Shown: piece by piece, positions 38,716-48,263 of the stretch
Layout of the letters: every line of letters starts with the position of its first letter
How positions within the stretch are numbered: position 1 is the stretch's first letter
NCBI GenBank assembly: GCA_025093985.1
Contig: JACAAK010000003.1
Location: forward strand, 3,906,001-3,970,000
Source: Calvatia gigantea
Lineage: Eukaryota; Basidiomycota; Agaricomycetes; Agaricales; Lycoperdaceae
Direction of reading: 5' to 3'
DNA length: 64,000 nt
Notes under the pieces: generated by a model
The model's input: only the letters and a program-made list of their open reading frames with translations
What the model was told of the DNA's origin: nothing
Database searches by the model: none
Made by a program: the position numbers and the translations under genes

Positions 38716-39576
38716 CTATTGAGGTGGCTGCTCTCCCTTCTCCTCCAATCCCTTCTTGAACCCTTCCAGGGTCCTCGCGAGTTGACCACCACTCGCCTGG
38801 CTCAAAACCGCTGCCAACTGTGCCGCAGGTGAACTCAACAACCCAACAATTTGCGACCTTAACATCTCCAACGTCGGCAACTTGGATACATCCTTTATTC
38901 CCTCTGGGAGGAGTACCCGTCCCTCAATAAATGCTCCAACAACTTTCAAATCTGGCGTCCGAGTCAGGCGAACCCGCTTCATCCTCCTTCCAGGTGTCGC
39001 AGGATCGGCATTCTTCACCTCCAGCTCCCGCGCAATCTCCGCTGGAGTCTTTGGAGGTTTCGGCGGAACGCTCCTGCTCATTGCGTGAAGGACGGCTTTC
39101 AGTTGTGGTGGGTGGAAGTTTGGGAGTGTTAGGAGTGCAAAGGACCCCTTTGTATCCTTCACCATCGTCTTCACGTCAGACTTGTTAATCCCCGGAAGGT
39201 CGCGGAGAGCTGCTCCGAGAATGGTTGTCCGCACAACGGTCAGCGTAGGCAGAGGGACTGGAGCATTTGGGACAGGATATGTCAGGGAGGGCGACACACG
39301 CTGCGCAGCCGTCATGATATCCGAGCGTAACTTTCGTAGTCGCTCCGCGCTGAAATCTTCATGTTGGAGGAAGAGGATTGGGGAGTCGGCGTTGGTTCGG
39401 AGGATGTTGGTGTACCAGCTATACTGGAAAGCCTTTTTATCCTTAAAGACGCGTGGATAGTTCTTTCCAACGAGGCGTTGCGGTGGGTCGAGCGAAATGG
39501 CATACGTCCGTACTGTTGAGGGTGTTCCGTGGGCGAACCGTGATGTGTGTTGACCCGCCGACCTCCAGCCTAACAT
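38716..39576 (-). CDS. MRPL11: Mitochondrial large-subunit ribosomal protein uL10m
   Basis: Single exon, 286 residues from the ATG at 39576. The N-terminus MLGWRSAGQHTSRFAHGTP is basic and Ser/Thr-rich, a good mitochondrial presequence. The body has the L10 layout (SRKYPRVFKDKKAFQYSW-like NYPRVFKDKKAFQYSWYTNI, ILFLQHEDFSAERLRKLR, VVRTTILGAAL, SFALLTLPNFHPPQLKAVL, LKVVGAFIEGRVLLPEGI, LEMLRSQIVGLLSSP, AAQLAAVLSQASGGQLARTL). It forms the mitochondrial ribosomal stalk base. An in-frame upstream ATG at 39672 would add a poor 32-residue extension and is not preferred. Confidence 0.88.
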   Translation of the reverse strand: MLGWRSAGQHTSRFAHGTPSTVRTYAISLDPPQRLVGKNYPRVFKDKKAFQYSWYTNILRTNADSPILFLQHEDFSAERLRKLRSDIMTAAQRVSPSLTYPVPNAPVPLPTLTVVRTTILGAALRDLPGINKSDVKTMVKDTKGSFALLTLPNFHPPQLKAVLHAMSRSVPPKPPKTPAEIARELEVKNADPATPGRRMKRVRLTRTPDLKVVGAFIEGRVLLPEGIKDVSKLPTLEMLRSQIVGLLSSPAAQLAAVLSQASGGQLARTLEGFKKGLEEKGEQPPQ

Positions 39577-40123
39577 TTTGCGGAATGAGCAGAAATCGAA
39601 ATTTCGGTCACATTTCTGTGACACCCCGTGTCGATGCCAAACATATATCAACAAAGTACAACCCCAGCCCATCTCTCCATGCCAAATGCGCGATGGCCTG
39701 CGAAATGCTACGTGAATATGAGGCTAAGTACGGAGGACGGGCTCTGCAATATCACCCTCAGTAAACCCGGTTATACATTTTGCCCGTTTCACTTCCAACG
39801 TGCGTGCCAAATTGGTATCTCACCCACCCGCACTAGACTCAGGGCTGTGCTGTTCGCAGGACCTCAGAGCAAAGAACAAATCATCTGGTCTCCCCAAGTC
39901 TTTATAATTCACCACACTTCTGGCCACATAGTCACTTACCTCCTGTACAAGGCAACCTTAGTGAGAGATACAAAGACTTATGCTTAGTGATCAGTCAGTC
40001 TCAGCCATCTCAAATAACCTCAAGGTTCACAAGAAAGTAATCCGAATGATGTGTCAATTATCCAAGATGCTTCCACAGATTGATGGGTATATGATAAATG
40101 AATGTAAGTACTCTAATGAAAAT
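39577..40123. other. Intergenic, no gene recognised
   Basis: About 550 bp upstream of uL10m and downstream of the hydrophobin. Short open frames at 39628-39987 and 39980-40192 (plus) lack family features. Nothing else is supported. Confidence 0.5.
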
Positions 40124-40651
40124 CTAGAGACCGGCGTTGATCGGGTTGCAACCAAGAGCAACAACTCCGTCTACAAGAGAAAACATAATTAGTCACCATG
40201 CATATACGCCCATACCCAAAACAATATCAATCTTACTGAAGTTGTTGTTTTCGCAGCAAACAGGTTGAGCATTGCTAAAAGGAAGTACGGTCAATAATCA
40301 ACCCAGAACAAATAGCTCAAGGACACCTACCAGCTGTTTCCGCCAATGGCGAGAGCGCTGATCGGGCCTGCAAGTGAGACCGACCATCCCAGTGACACCG
40401 CCAACGCCAATACCAAGGAGAGAAAGGATGGAAGTGACACCTTGGTCATTAGCGCTCTTAACAGAGTTGCAGCACTGCATCTCGCCGACGTTGCATTTTC
40501 CCTCAACAGGCTTGTTCTGACCGTCGTGGTTGTCGTGGTTGGGGTGATCGGGGTGGCGGTTGTTATCGTTGTTGTTACCAGTGGGGGGACCGTAGCCACC
40601 GGCGGCAACGAGGGTGAAGAGGGCAGAAAGAGCGACGAATTTGGCGTGCAT
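40124..40651 (-). pseudogene. Class I hydrophobin H1 with one-base frameshift
   Basis: Three exons (40331-40651, 40237-40274, 40124-40170) with introns of 56 and 66 nt. The signal peptide is MHAKFVALSALFTLVAAG. An Asn/His/Asp-rich stretch (GNNNDNNRHPDHPNHDNHDG) precedes the cysteine module. Module: KCNVGEMQCCNSVK (C1-C3), VTGMVGLTC (C4), PISALAIGGNSC (C5), NAQPVCCENNNFN (C6-C7) and ALGCNPINAGL (C8). All eight cysteines are present, but after C4 (40370-40372) one extra G in the GG-CCC run at 40361-40369 shifts the frame. Removing it gives the canonical CSPIS. Either a recent pseudogene or a sequence error. Hydrophobins coat aerial hyphae and fruit bodies. Confidence 0.75.
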
Positions 40652-41534
40652 GATCAAGGTGTGAGTAAACCTGAGGTTGTACGGTAGAGAATGGATGTGC
40701 TGAATGCAACTGATGATTTTTTTGGTTAGGATGTTTTGTCCTTTATAGCTTAAGACCACTGGCTCGGAGCCTCACGTTGTGTGAATGGATTTACCTGCCA
40801 GCAAACTAAACACATAACAAAAGTTTAGCGTCCGATCTTAGTCGACACCCTGCCCAACCTATGAATGCGAGATCAATGCAATGAACCTGGATGTTTCATG
40901 CATTTTTCTCAACTCGTACGTTCTAGGATCTAAAATCAGGAACGGAAGCTCCGGTTACGCAACCACCTTGTGGAACCACTGATCAATTTGGTAACCTGAA
41001 AGCCATTTCGGGTTGGCATCATGAAGCCGTTCCCGCCTAGCGCGATCGACTAACGTATAATTACCGTTAGCGCACCCGAGTCGCGTGCGGGATTGGCCAT
41101 TCATTCCATTACGCGTTCGCGTCTCTCGCGTCATCGTCCACCCTCCCCCCCCCCGTCTGGCACACGACAAGTTCACAAAAGCCCAGGTTTCGCGTGGTTC
41201 ATTTAGGATCAACATCATTTAAACATCTGGATCTTCTCGGTAGAAACGGGAGGAAATTAAAGAGTACACCGACTCTTACAGGTACAAACCTTAAGTAGGG
41301 GGCTACGGGGCTACGGGATTGTTGTAAACGATCAGAATGGAGTTAGGTCAACTTTCAGCATTGACGAAATCAAAGCTGGTGCGCGTTCAAGTATTCCCTT
41401 GATCCAAATTCATTTCTAGACTGCTGTCTCACAAAAATTTATATATCCGGATTGATCCTGTCTTCATTTGAGGATGTCAAAGCGACTTATGAAAGTTAAT
41501 CTCACTACACCCATGAAGGCCGTTAACCCTTTCT
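40652..41534. promoter_or_regulatory. Upstream region of hydrophobin H1
   Basis: About 880 bp without a gene. It contains the H1 promoter: a TATA-like CTATAAAG on the minus strand at 40741-40747 (about 90 bp before the ATG) and a block at 40762-40779 shared with the spacer of the hydrophobin inverted repeat. Confidence 0.55.
40741..40747 (-). promoter_or_regulatory. TATA box of hydrophobin H1
   Basis: TATAAAG on the minus strand, about 90 bp upstream of the H1 ATG at 40651. The H2 and H3 genes have TATAAAA at about 95 bp. Confidence 0.6.
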
Positions 41535-41670
41535 TATTGTAACAACGCTTAAGTTTTAAGAGAGATTGGGTGTGGCACTTAAGAGACTGAGAAAGGATGA
41601 TCGTCAAAGGGACATGTGAATTAACTTCCGATGGATGGGTATACAAAGGAGAAGTACGCTACGAGGAAGC

Positions 41671-42122
41671 TCAAAGGTTGACGTTGACGGGAGTGCAGCC
41701 GACGGCAACAACACCGTCTGAGAAATGTGGTCAGAAAATGGGAGGAAAGGAAAGAACGAAAGGAAGGAAGAGGGCTCACTGAAGTTGTTGTTGGTGCAGC
41801 AGACGGGTTGGGCATTGCTGTGGAGACGTCAGCATGATGCAGGAACAAAAAAGAGGGAAGTGGTACTGACCAAGAGTTGCCACCGACACCGATGACGCTG
41901 ACGGGGTTGCAAGTGAGACCGACGAGGGCATCAATGGGGGCCACAGCGAGGGCGGCACCAATGATGGAGTTAGCAACACCGAGCGCCTGGAGGGACTTGT
42001 TAGTCGACAGCCTGGACGCTGTTGCAGCATTGGACAGAGCCAACATTGCACTGGTTGCCTCCAGTGGGGACAGCGACAGCAGCAGCGACAAGGGCAGAGA
42101 GGGTGAAGAGCTTGGCGTACAT
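41671..42122 (-). pseudogene. Class I hydrophobin H2 with one-base frameshift
   Basis: Signal peptide MYAKLFTLSALVAAAVAVP, then GGNQCNVGSVQCCNSVQA (C1-C3). In this frame the next codons run V-D-stop. Shifting by one base restores STNKSLQALGVANSIIG, APIDALVGLTC (C4), NPVSVIGVGGNSC (C5, across an intron starting GTCAGT), NAQPVCCTNNNFN (C6-C7) and VAVGCTPVNVNL (C8). Removing one base in GCTGTCGACT gives a C3-C4 spacing of about 37 residues, normal for class I. A 31-nt intron (GTCCAG to CTCCAG, with a CTAAC inside) would also keep frame but is shorter than any other intron here. It is identical to H3. Confidence 0.75.
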
Positions 42123-42215
42123 TTTTAGGAGGTGAGGATAAGAAGAGAAGTTAAGGTATTAGTCGAGTACTGTAGAGTGTTCGAACTGGACAAATCTTCG
42201 TCAGAGGTCAGAGGC

Positions 42216-42222
42216 TTTTATA
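42216..42222 (-). promoter_or_regulatory. TATA box of hydrophobin H2
   Basis: TATAAAA on the minus strand, about 95 bp before the H2 ATG. It is the mirror image of the H3 box. Confidence 0.7.
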
Positions 42223-42246
42223 GAGTTTTGCGACCCCAATTTCCGC

Positions 42247-42689
42247 TTGCCGAACTACAGAACCGACCAGGAGGGATGCAGGTTCGTGACATGATCAGCA
42301 AGTTCATTCCACCGAATGAGACCCATGCTCGGAGCACCACGTTGACGAGATCGCAAGGTAAAGGACGTACAAAGCCGAACTTGCAAACTAATGTTTGACA
42401 CTAGCATGGGTTTTCCATTGAGTTGTCTAACCTAATTTGGACATCCGTTTACCAAATTAAATGCGAAGCACCAAATTTTGACGGGCGCATCAGGCTCGCG
42501 AGCTCAATCCCTGATCTTGTAGATAATTTGTGAGTTAGCAGGCGGCTGTCGTGCATTTTTTTGACAGAACAAAAATGTTAGGAGCCCGAGTGACGAACAG
42601 ATCGATATCAAACTCAACGTTCACTATGCCCACGACCTCAACGGCCCTTCAGAGCCCTGCCTTAGTGTGTTTTGCAATTCGGCAGGTGG
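42247..42689. promoter_or_regulatory. Unique spacer of the hydrophobin inverted repeat
   Basis: The 443 bp between the arms is the shared upstream region of the divergent H2 and H3 genes. It has no convincing open frame. GCTCGGAGCACCACGTTG at 42327-42344 resembles the block at 40762-40779 upstream of H1, in the same orientation relative to H1 and H2. Confidence 0.6.
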
Positions 42690-42713
42690 GCGGAAATTGG
42701 GGTCGCAAAACTC

Positions 42714-42720
42714 TATAAAA
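42714..42720 (+). promoter_or_regulatory. TATA box of hydrophobin H3
   Basis: TATAAAA lies about 95 bp before the ATG at 42814. Confidence 0.7.
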
Positions 42721-42813
42721 GCCTCTGACCTCTGACGAAGATTTGTCCAGTTCGAACACTCTACAGTACTCGACTAATACCTTAACTTCTCTTCTTATCC
42801 TCACCTCCTAAAA

Positions 42814-43265
42814 ATGTACGCCAAGCTCTTCACCCTCTCTGCCCTTGTCGCTGCTGCTGTCGCTGTCCCCACTGGAGGCAACCAGTGCAATGTTGGCTCT
42901 GTCCAATGCTGCAACAGCGTCCAGGCTGTCGACTAACAAGTCCCTCCAGGCGCTCGGTGTTGCTAACTCCATCATTGGTGCCGCCCTCGCTGTGGCCCCC
43001 ATTGATGCCCTCGTCGGTCTCACTTGCAACCCCGTCAGCGTCATCGGTGTCGGTGGCAACTCTTGGTCAGTACCACTTCCCTCTTTTTTGTTCCTGCATC
43101 ATGCTGACGTCTCCACAGCAATGCCCAACCCGTCTGCTGCACCAACAACAACTTCAGTGAGCCCTCTTCCTTCCTTTCGTTCTTTCCTTTCCTCCCATTT
43201 TCTGACCACATTTCTCAGACGGTGTTGTTGCCGTCGGCTGCACTCCCGTCAACGTCAACCTTTGA
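42814..43265 (+). pseudogene. Class I hydrophobin H3 with the same frameshift as H2
   Basis: Mirror copy of H2. It has the same signal peptide (MYAKLFTLSALVAAAVAVP), the same eight cysteines, the same two introns (after GGNSC and after NNNF) and the same one-base disruption after VQA near 42930. Because the lesion is shared, it either predates the inverted duplication, was spread by gene conversion, or reflects an unusual splice event. If translated from the ATG as written, only about 40 residues (secretion signal plus C1-C3) would be made. Confidence 0.75.
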
Positions 43266-43403
43266 GCTTCCTCGTAGCGTACTTCTCCTTTGTATACCCA
43301 TCCATCGGAAGTTAATTCACACTGTCCCTTTGACGACCATCCCTTTCTCAGTCTCTTAAGTGCCACACCCAATCTCTCTTAAAACTTAAGCGTTGTTACA
43401 ATA

Positions 43404-45079
43404 GGATACCCTTCCTGAGTCTTCTGAGTTAATACTTCTCTGCACTGGTGAGGTCTACTATTGGAAAGTTGCAGAGAGCCGCTTTACCTTGCTACACGTT
43501 AGCACGATTCAGCAACCATCTTAAACGCTTTAAAATGTAAAGGCAATTAACTAATTTTGAGGGTATCTTGACACTAGTCATTCAAGCTTACAAAAAATAT
43601 TGTGTACCACAAGAGTTATTTGCTCTCAATGGGTTTCACTGGCGTAGTTGGTACGGACACTGACACAGTCAGAGGTTAATGGCAAACCGAGGTTGTCAGT
43701 CGGCATGAGCACACTAAATTTGATAGTACAGGGATTATGGATTTGTTGTAACTTTCCAGTCCTCCCAGCGATCAGTTTCGTAAATTATGTCGTCGTCACT
43801 GATAACACCATGCAGACTCACTAGTCTGCGTTGTTCGTGGTACATGGTTCACATATCTTATCAGAGAGGGGACGCTAACGCACCATTCATGGCAACGGTC
43901 GAGACCCGGATTGGAGTGAATCTGACCAACAAACCCATTTGATGATTTGGATGAAGCGGTGACACGGTCGATGGCGATGTAAATAGTTTTTGATGGACAC
44001 GCCTGCCACCAAAGGGACGAAACCAGGAAATACACTATGTGAGTACACAGATATAGGTACGTTTTGGGTTACTTGGTTGTTGGAGTCGTCAGTCAGTTGG
44101 CTAGAAGCACAATTGAGGGAGCGAGACCGCACATTCGGTCCACGCGAAAGGTGTGCTTTATAAGTAGTGGATGAAATTTCCAAGGTGGTATTTTCAGCGA
44201 CTCATTTTCAGCGACTTGATTGCTCCGACACTTGAGGCCTGAGGCTTAGCGCTGTGCCGTTGCACTGGGTGACTGGCGACGAAGTGACGTTATCTCTATA
44301 TTACGCATACCATACCTGGAGTTTAATATCAGCAGATAAACACCTACCCGTCGTCCAGAGCAATCTGAAGGTGTAAAGAGCAGACAGAAGGTTCGCTGTC
44401 GAGGCTGCCTGGGGCAAGCTTCCTGGATCGAAATTTCTGATTGCGGGCTGGTCATGGAGCCTGCAAAGCCTTTCGGCCGGGTTCGCGCGATGGTGTTTGA
44501 CTTGAAGATTGATTCTGTGTCAACACAACGGGTATTGGGCAAGCGGCATCAGCCCCGGGAAAACGAGGCATTCTTTGGAGATTCTGAAAGCTAGGTCCAG
44601 TCTCATCCTCTTCACCGTACACCCCAATGGATAGATGCTGAGCAGCACTACGACCGAAAGAACGGTGCTATTAGGTGTGAAAATCAATTGAAGTACAGAA
44701 CATCAATACGTAAATGTAATCGAAGCATTGGGGCTCGCCTCACAATATCTTCAGAAAATCCGCCAAGTATGGAGGGTTATTTATGCCGGTCAAAAATTGG
44801 GACTTCCATATGTCGTTGCCGGGGCACATGGTGATGGTGGAAGAAATATTTACGGATTGGTGGGACCAAGCTCCCAAGGCAAAGTCCCACACGATGGTCA
44901 CCAAGTTTCATAGGGACGCTTGTGATTGGGTTGCCGAGGCTGTCCGCAGCGATTGCGGCGGTAATTCGAAACAAAGGCTGGGTGGATACCAAGAATACTG
45001 AGACAGGCCAGGAGACAGATAAATACAACAACAGTGATGTGATTGGCAAGCGAAGTAAATGTGTTGCGTCCCTTAGACT
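43404..45079. other. Gene-poor stretch
   Basis: About 1.7 kb with only short frames (43887-44183 and 44246-44542 minus; 44783-45001 plus). None shows a domain, signal peptide or plausible splice structure. A short direct repeat, TTTTCAGCGACT, occurs at about 44190-44215. Promoter sequences of the TBC gene should lie at the right end. Confidence 0.5.
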
Positions 45080-47558
45080 ATGCTCAAGCCCATCCTTTCT
45101 TCACCCACCATCATCCGCATGAATGCACCCGCCGTCCTCCTCGTCCCTCCTACCCCCTTAGACTTTGCCACAAGAACACCATCGCCCTCGTCGGCGGGGA
45201 CGACAAATTCAAACGACTCACGCACGACTTCTTCGTCACAACCAGAGACGATGTTCACGAATGTAGACCAGGAGAGGACGTCGTCAGAAACGGCCATCTT
45301 CTCCATTTACTCCATGTATGGCGACGAGCAATCCCACCGAGCCAGCTGGGCTGCGCAAGGACCCGTAGTCAATGGCGGCCGCAAGTCCAAAGACTCCTCA
45401 ATAGTACCTTCTGCCAACGCTAACCTGCCCGGCCGTCGCGGCTCTTTCTTTAGCCCGGACAGCGACGAATTATCATTAGAATTGGGCTTAGCTTATGATG
45501 AGCCCATTCCATCAAAATCACTGCCTGTCATCGGTCTGACAGGCAGCGTCCAGGATTTCCAAAGCAGGATGTCTTCCTCTACTGCGCGCAGCAGCTTGCA
45601 GGTTCCTCGCACAAGTTATCGACAGGCCTCTCCATATACTTTACCTCCAACACTCGAGCGTCCACCGTCCGAACTGCTTGAGGACAGCAAACCGTTGCCA
45701 CCACCAGCGCCTGTTGGTATCATCAGGCCAGCGGAGTTTCGTACCCTGACACCTGGTCCCTCGCGATCATCTGGATATTCAGTTCGAAGCCGCAGCATCT
45801 CTCCAAATTCTGTCCGGTCTTCTCAAACAGCCCCTCCTTCTCATAAGCGACAGTCGACGACGTCTATTCGAGATTTACCCCCGTTACCTCCTTCTGCGAA
45901 TCCCACCCCTCCACCTACTCCTCCACTTAATCTTTCAAGGCAGGCATCATTATCGCCATCTTTGCTCTCTCCGAAAGCGTCCTTTAGATCTCACAGGAAC
46001 CCACAATCCAATGTTGGCTCGCCATCGAGCAAAGTCTCACTTGTACCCTCAGAAGGTGAAGACATGGATGCCTTCCACGTCAGGCACACGTACGCGCTAC
46101 TCGAAGTGTCTGGTGTCAAAGGTGATGGATACGAAGAGGGCATTGAGCGGACGAGGGCACGAATCGGGACTAGCAGACAAAGTCAGTTGAACGCCGATGC
46201 GGCAGTAGGTGATGGATCGGAGAAATCAAAAACTCTAGACCCGAAAGAAATCGAATTGCTGGCGTCCGTAGATCGGTGAGTACACTGTCTACGTTTGTGC
46301 CGTCTCCTGGGTTAAAGTAAAGCGCCCGGGCTAGCTATGGTTTCTTCTCGGTACCTTCCCACGACCGACTTATTCTGCTGAACGCTGCACCTTTGACGAA
46401 ACGACTATCACCTGTCTCTGCTGGTCCACCTTCAGCTTCTGCTGCCGCCACCTCTCTTAAGACGCTACCAACTCCTCTACAACCCCCCAAAGAGACTCTC
46501 CGGATTGCGAAATGGACACGGATGCTACAAGCTCAGACCCGTGATATCGGTGGAAATGTGGAAATGTGGCGTATCCGACCATCGAAGGAATCAAAGCTAC
46601 GAGAGCGGGTGTATAAGGGTATCCCAGATCGCTGGCGAGCCGCTGCGTGGGATCTACTCATGAGTCGTTCTTCCGGAATGGGATTGCTGGAGTTGACTAG
46701 GCTAGGGGAAGAATACAGGGATGGACTGGATAAACCGTCAAAATCTGATGTGCAGATCGACTTGGATGTACCGAGGACGATTAGTGGTCATATCATGTTT
46801 AGAACGAGATATGGTGCTGGGTGAGTTCCCTGACGGATTACAACATGAGTGTTGTAATAATCATTTCTCATTCTTAGCCAACGCTCCCTCTTTCATGTTC
46901 TCCATTCCTTCTCCCTCCGCTGTTCAACCTGTGGGTATGTCCAGGGCATGGGTCCGATTGCTGCCACGCTCCTCTGTTACTTCGAACCCGAACGGGTGTA
47001 CGCTTCCCTTGTGCGGCTCCACGATGCATATAACATGCACACTGTCTTCAATCCGGGCTTCCCCGGTCTCCTGGAAGCCATATACATTCAAGAACGAATC
47101 ATGGAACGGATGATGCCGAGTGTGTACCAGGCGTTCAAGAAGCATATGATTTCGACCACTTCATATGCAACCAAGTGGTACATCACGTTGTTTGCCAATT
47201 CAGTACCGTTTCAAACGCAACTGAGGTTGTGGGACGCGTTCCTGTTGGAGGGATACGATTTATTCGTGGCCGTTGCTGTGGCTATTGTATGGGTCTACCG
47301 AGGCTAGTGTTTTCTGCTCTCACTGGATGCTAGGTAACTGAATATGTCGCCGTAGATCATATAACGTCGTCCTCAGCAAACTTTGAAACTATTCTTTCGC
47401 TGCTTTCATCATTCTTCGTTCCAGAAGACGAGAACCAGTTGATGAGTTGGATTTCCAGAGTGTTGGGAGATAAAAAGCTCAGAAGCAGTATGAATAAATG
47501 GAGAGCCGATTGGAGGAAGCTCGTCGCGGAAGGGAAAGAAGGTGCTGCGCTGCTATAG
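45080..47558 (+). CDS. TBC-domain Rab GTPase-activating protein
   Basis: A Ser/Pro-rich disordered N-terminal half (about 400 residues, with PPLPPSANPTPPPTPP) leads to the TBC domain. Landmarks: ESKLRERVYKGIPDRWRAAA (TBC motif A), DLDVPRTISGHIMF with the catalytic Arg finger, CGYVQGMGPIAATLL with the Gln finger, then TKWYITLFANSVPFQTQLRL and WDAFLLEGYD. The C-terminus DENQLMSWISRVLGDKKLR follows an exon junction. That last junction needs a GC donor (CGAG/GCTAGT near 47303) to give VWVYRDHITSS. The start at 45080 is used, and the ATG at 45119 is an alternative. Such proteins switch off Rab GTPases in membrane traffic; the target Rab is unknown. Confidence 0.88.
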
Positions 47559-48263
47559 TGTTCGGCATGTTTCATCGCTTTTTCCCACTATAAGGGTGAG
47601 GTTCCCTTCCGGTTTTGAGTGGCTTTGCGGTCCTTGGGATATACTTATTCCTACGTTAACCTCCTTACGACATTTTGCGACCCCTAACCCATCCCATACC
47701 CCTGTTGATAGTCTCGCTTTAAGTGCGGGCAACGTCAACGTCAACCATTATATGCTATCTCCGCATCACTCTTATCACCTTGCTAGTCGACCTTCGCACT
47801 TGTTTTATTATCACCCCCCAGTTTCACCTCCCATCATCGCCACTTGCACCAGAACGCTATATCGAGATTCCAGTCATCCCCTTCTGTCCTTCACTCGCCC
47901 ATTCCCATTTTAACCTCACATTCGCTCGTATATAATTGGCACGCTCATTCGGTTTCTTCTGTTTATACCTTATCCTTTGCAGCTGCAGTTCCTCCTGCCT
48001 TGGAATTCCGGTCTGTTCTCCTGGACCCTGTTCCATCTGGCGATTAACCTTACAAAACCTTTTCATTTCCTTTGCTTGCATTTGTAACTTGCTTCGGGGC
48101 TTGAGTAATTCATATATCTGGTTGTGAGTTAACCTTAGAAATTCAATATAATGATTTTCAAATATCAGTGACAATTTGGCAAATGTCTTGTTCACGCTGA
48201 AATTCGTTCAGGGTCAACAACCTTATCACTTGAATACTAAGGGCTAACCTACCACTATCTCTA
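47559..48263. other. Intergenic, TBC gene 3' region and SDR promoter
   Basis: About 700 bp. Pyrimidine-rich on the plus strand (47690-47940). Short frames on both strands show no family features. Confidence 0.5.

Larger units (their letters stand above)
41535..42246. repeat. Left arm of hydrophobin inverted repeat
   Basis: The arm pairs with 42690-43403 as its reverse complement; coordinates sum to 84936. From 41621 to 42246 no difference was found, including introns, 5' UTR and promoter. The outer 85 bp shows two one-base indels and a substitution. Beyond 41535 and inside 42247 the similarity fades quickly. Confidence 0.92.
42690..43403. repeat. Right arm of hydrophobin inverted repeat
   Basis: Reverse complement of 41535-42246. 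It includes the complete H3 gene, its TATA box, 5' UTR and 3' flank as far as GTTGTTACAATA. Confidence 0.92.

Noticed and set aside
42845..43315. A 156-codon open frame (and its mirror at 41621-42091)
   Set aside because: It is the shifted body of the hydrophobin genes read from an internal Met. It lacks the signal peptide and reads through both introns.
41535..43403. Pure fold-back assembly artefact
   Set aside because: The arms differ at their outer ends and flank a unique spacer, which a simple fold-back read would not produce. It is still worth confirming with long reads.
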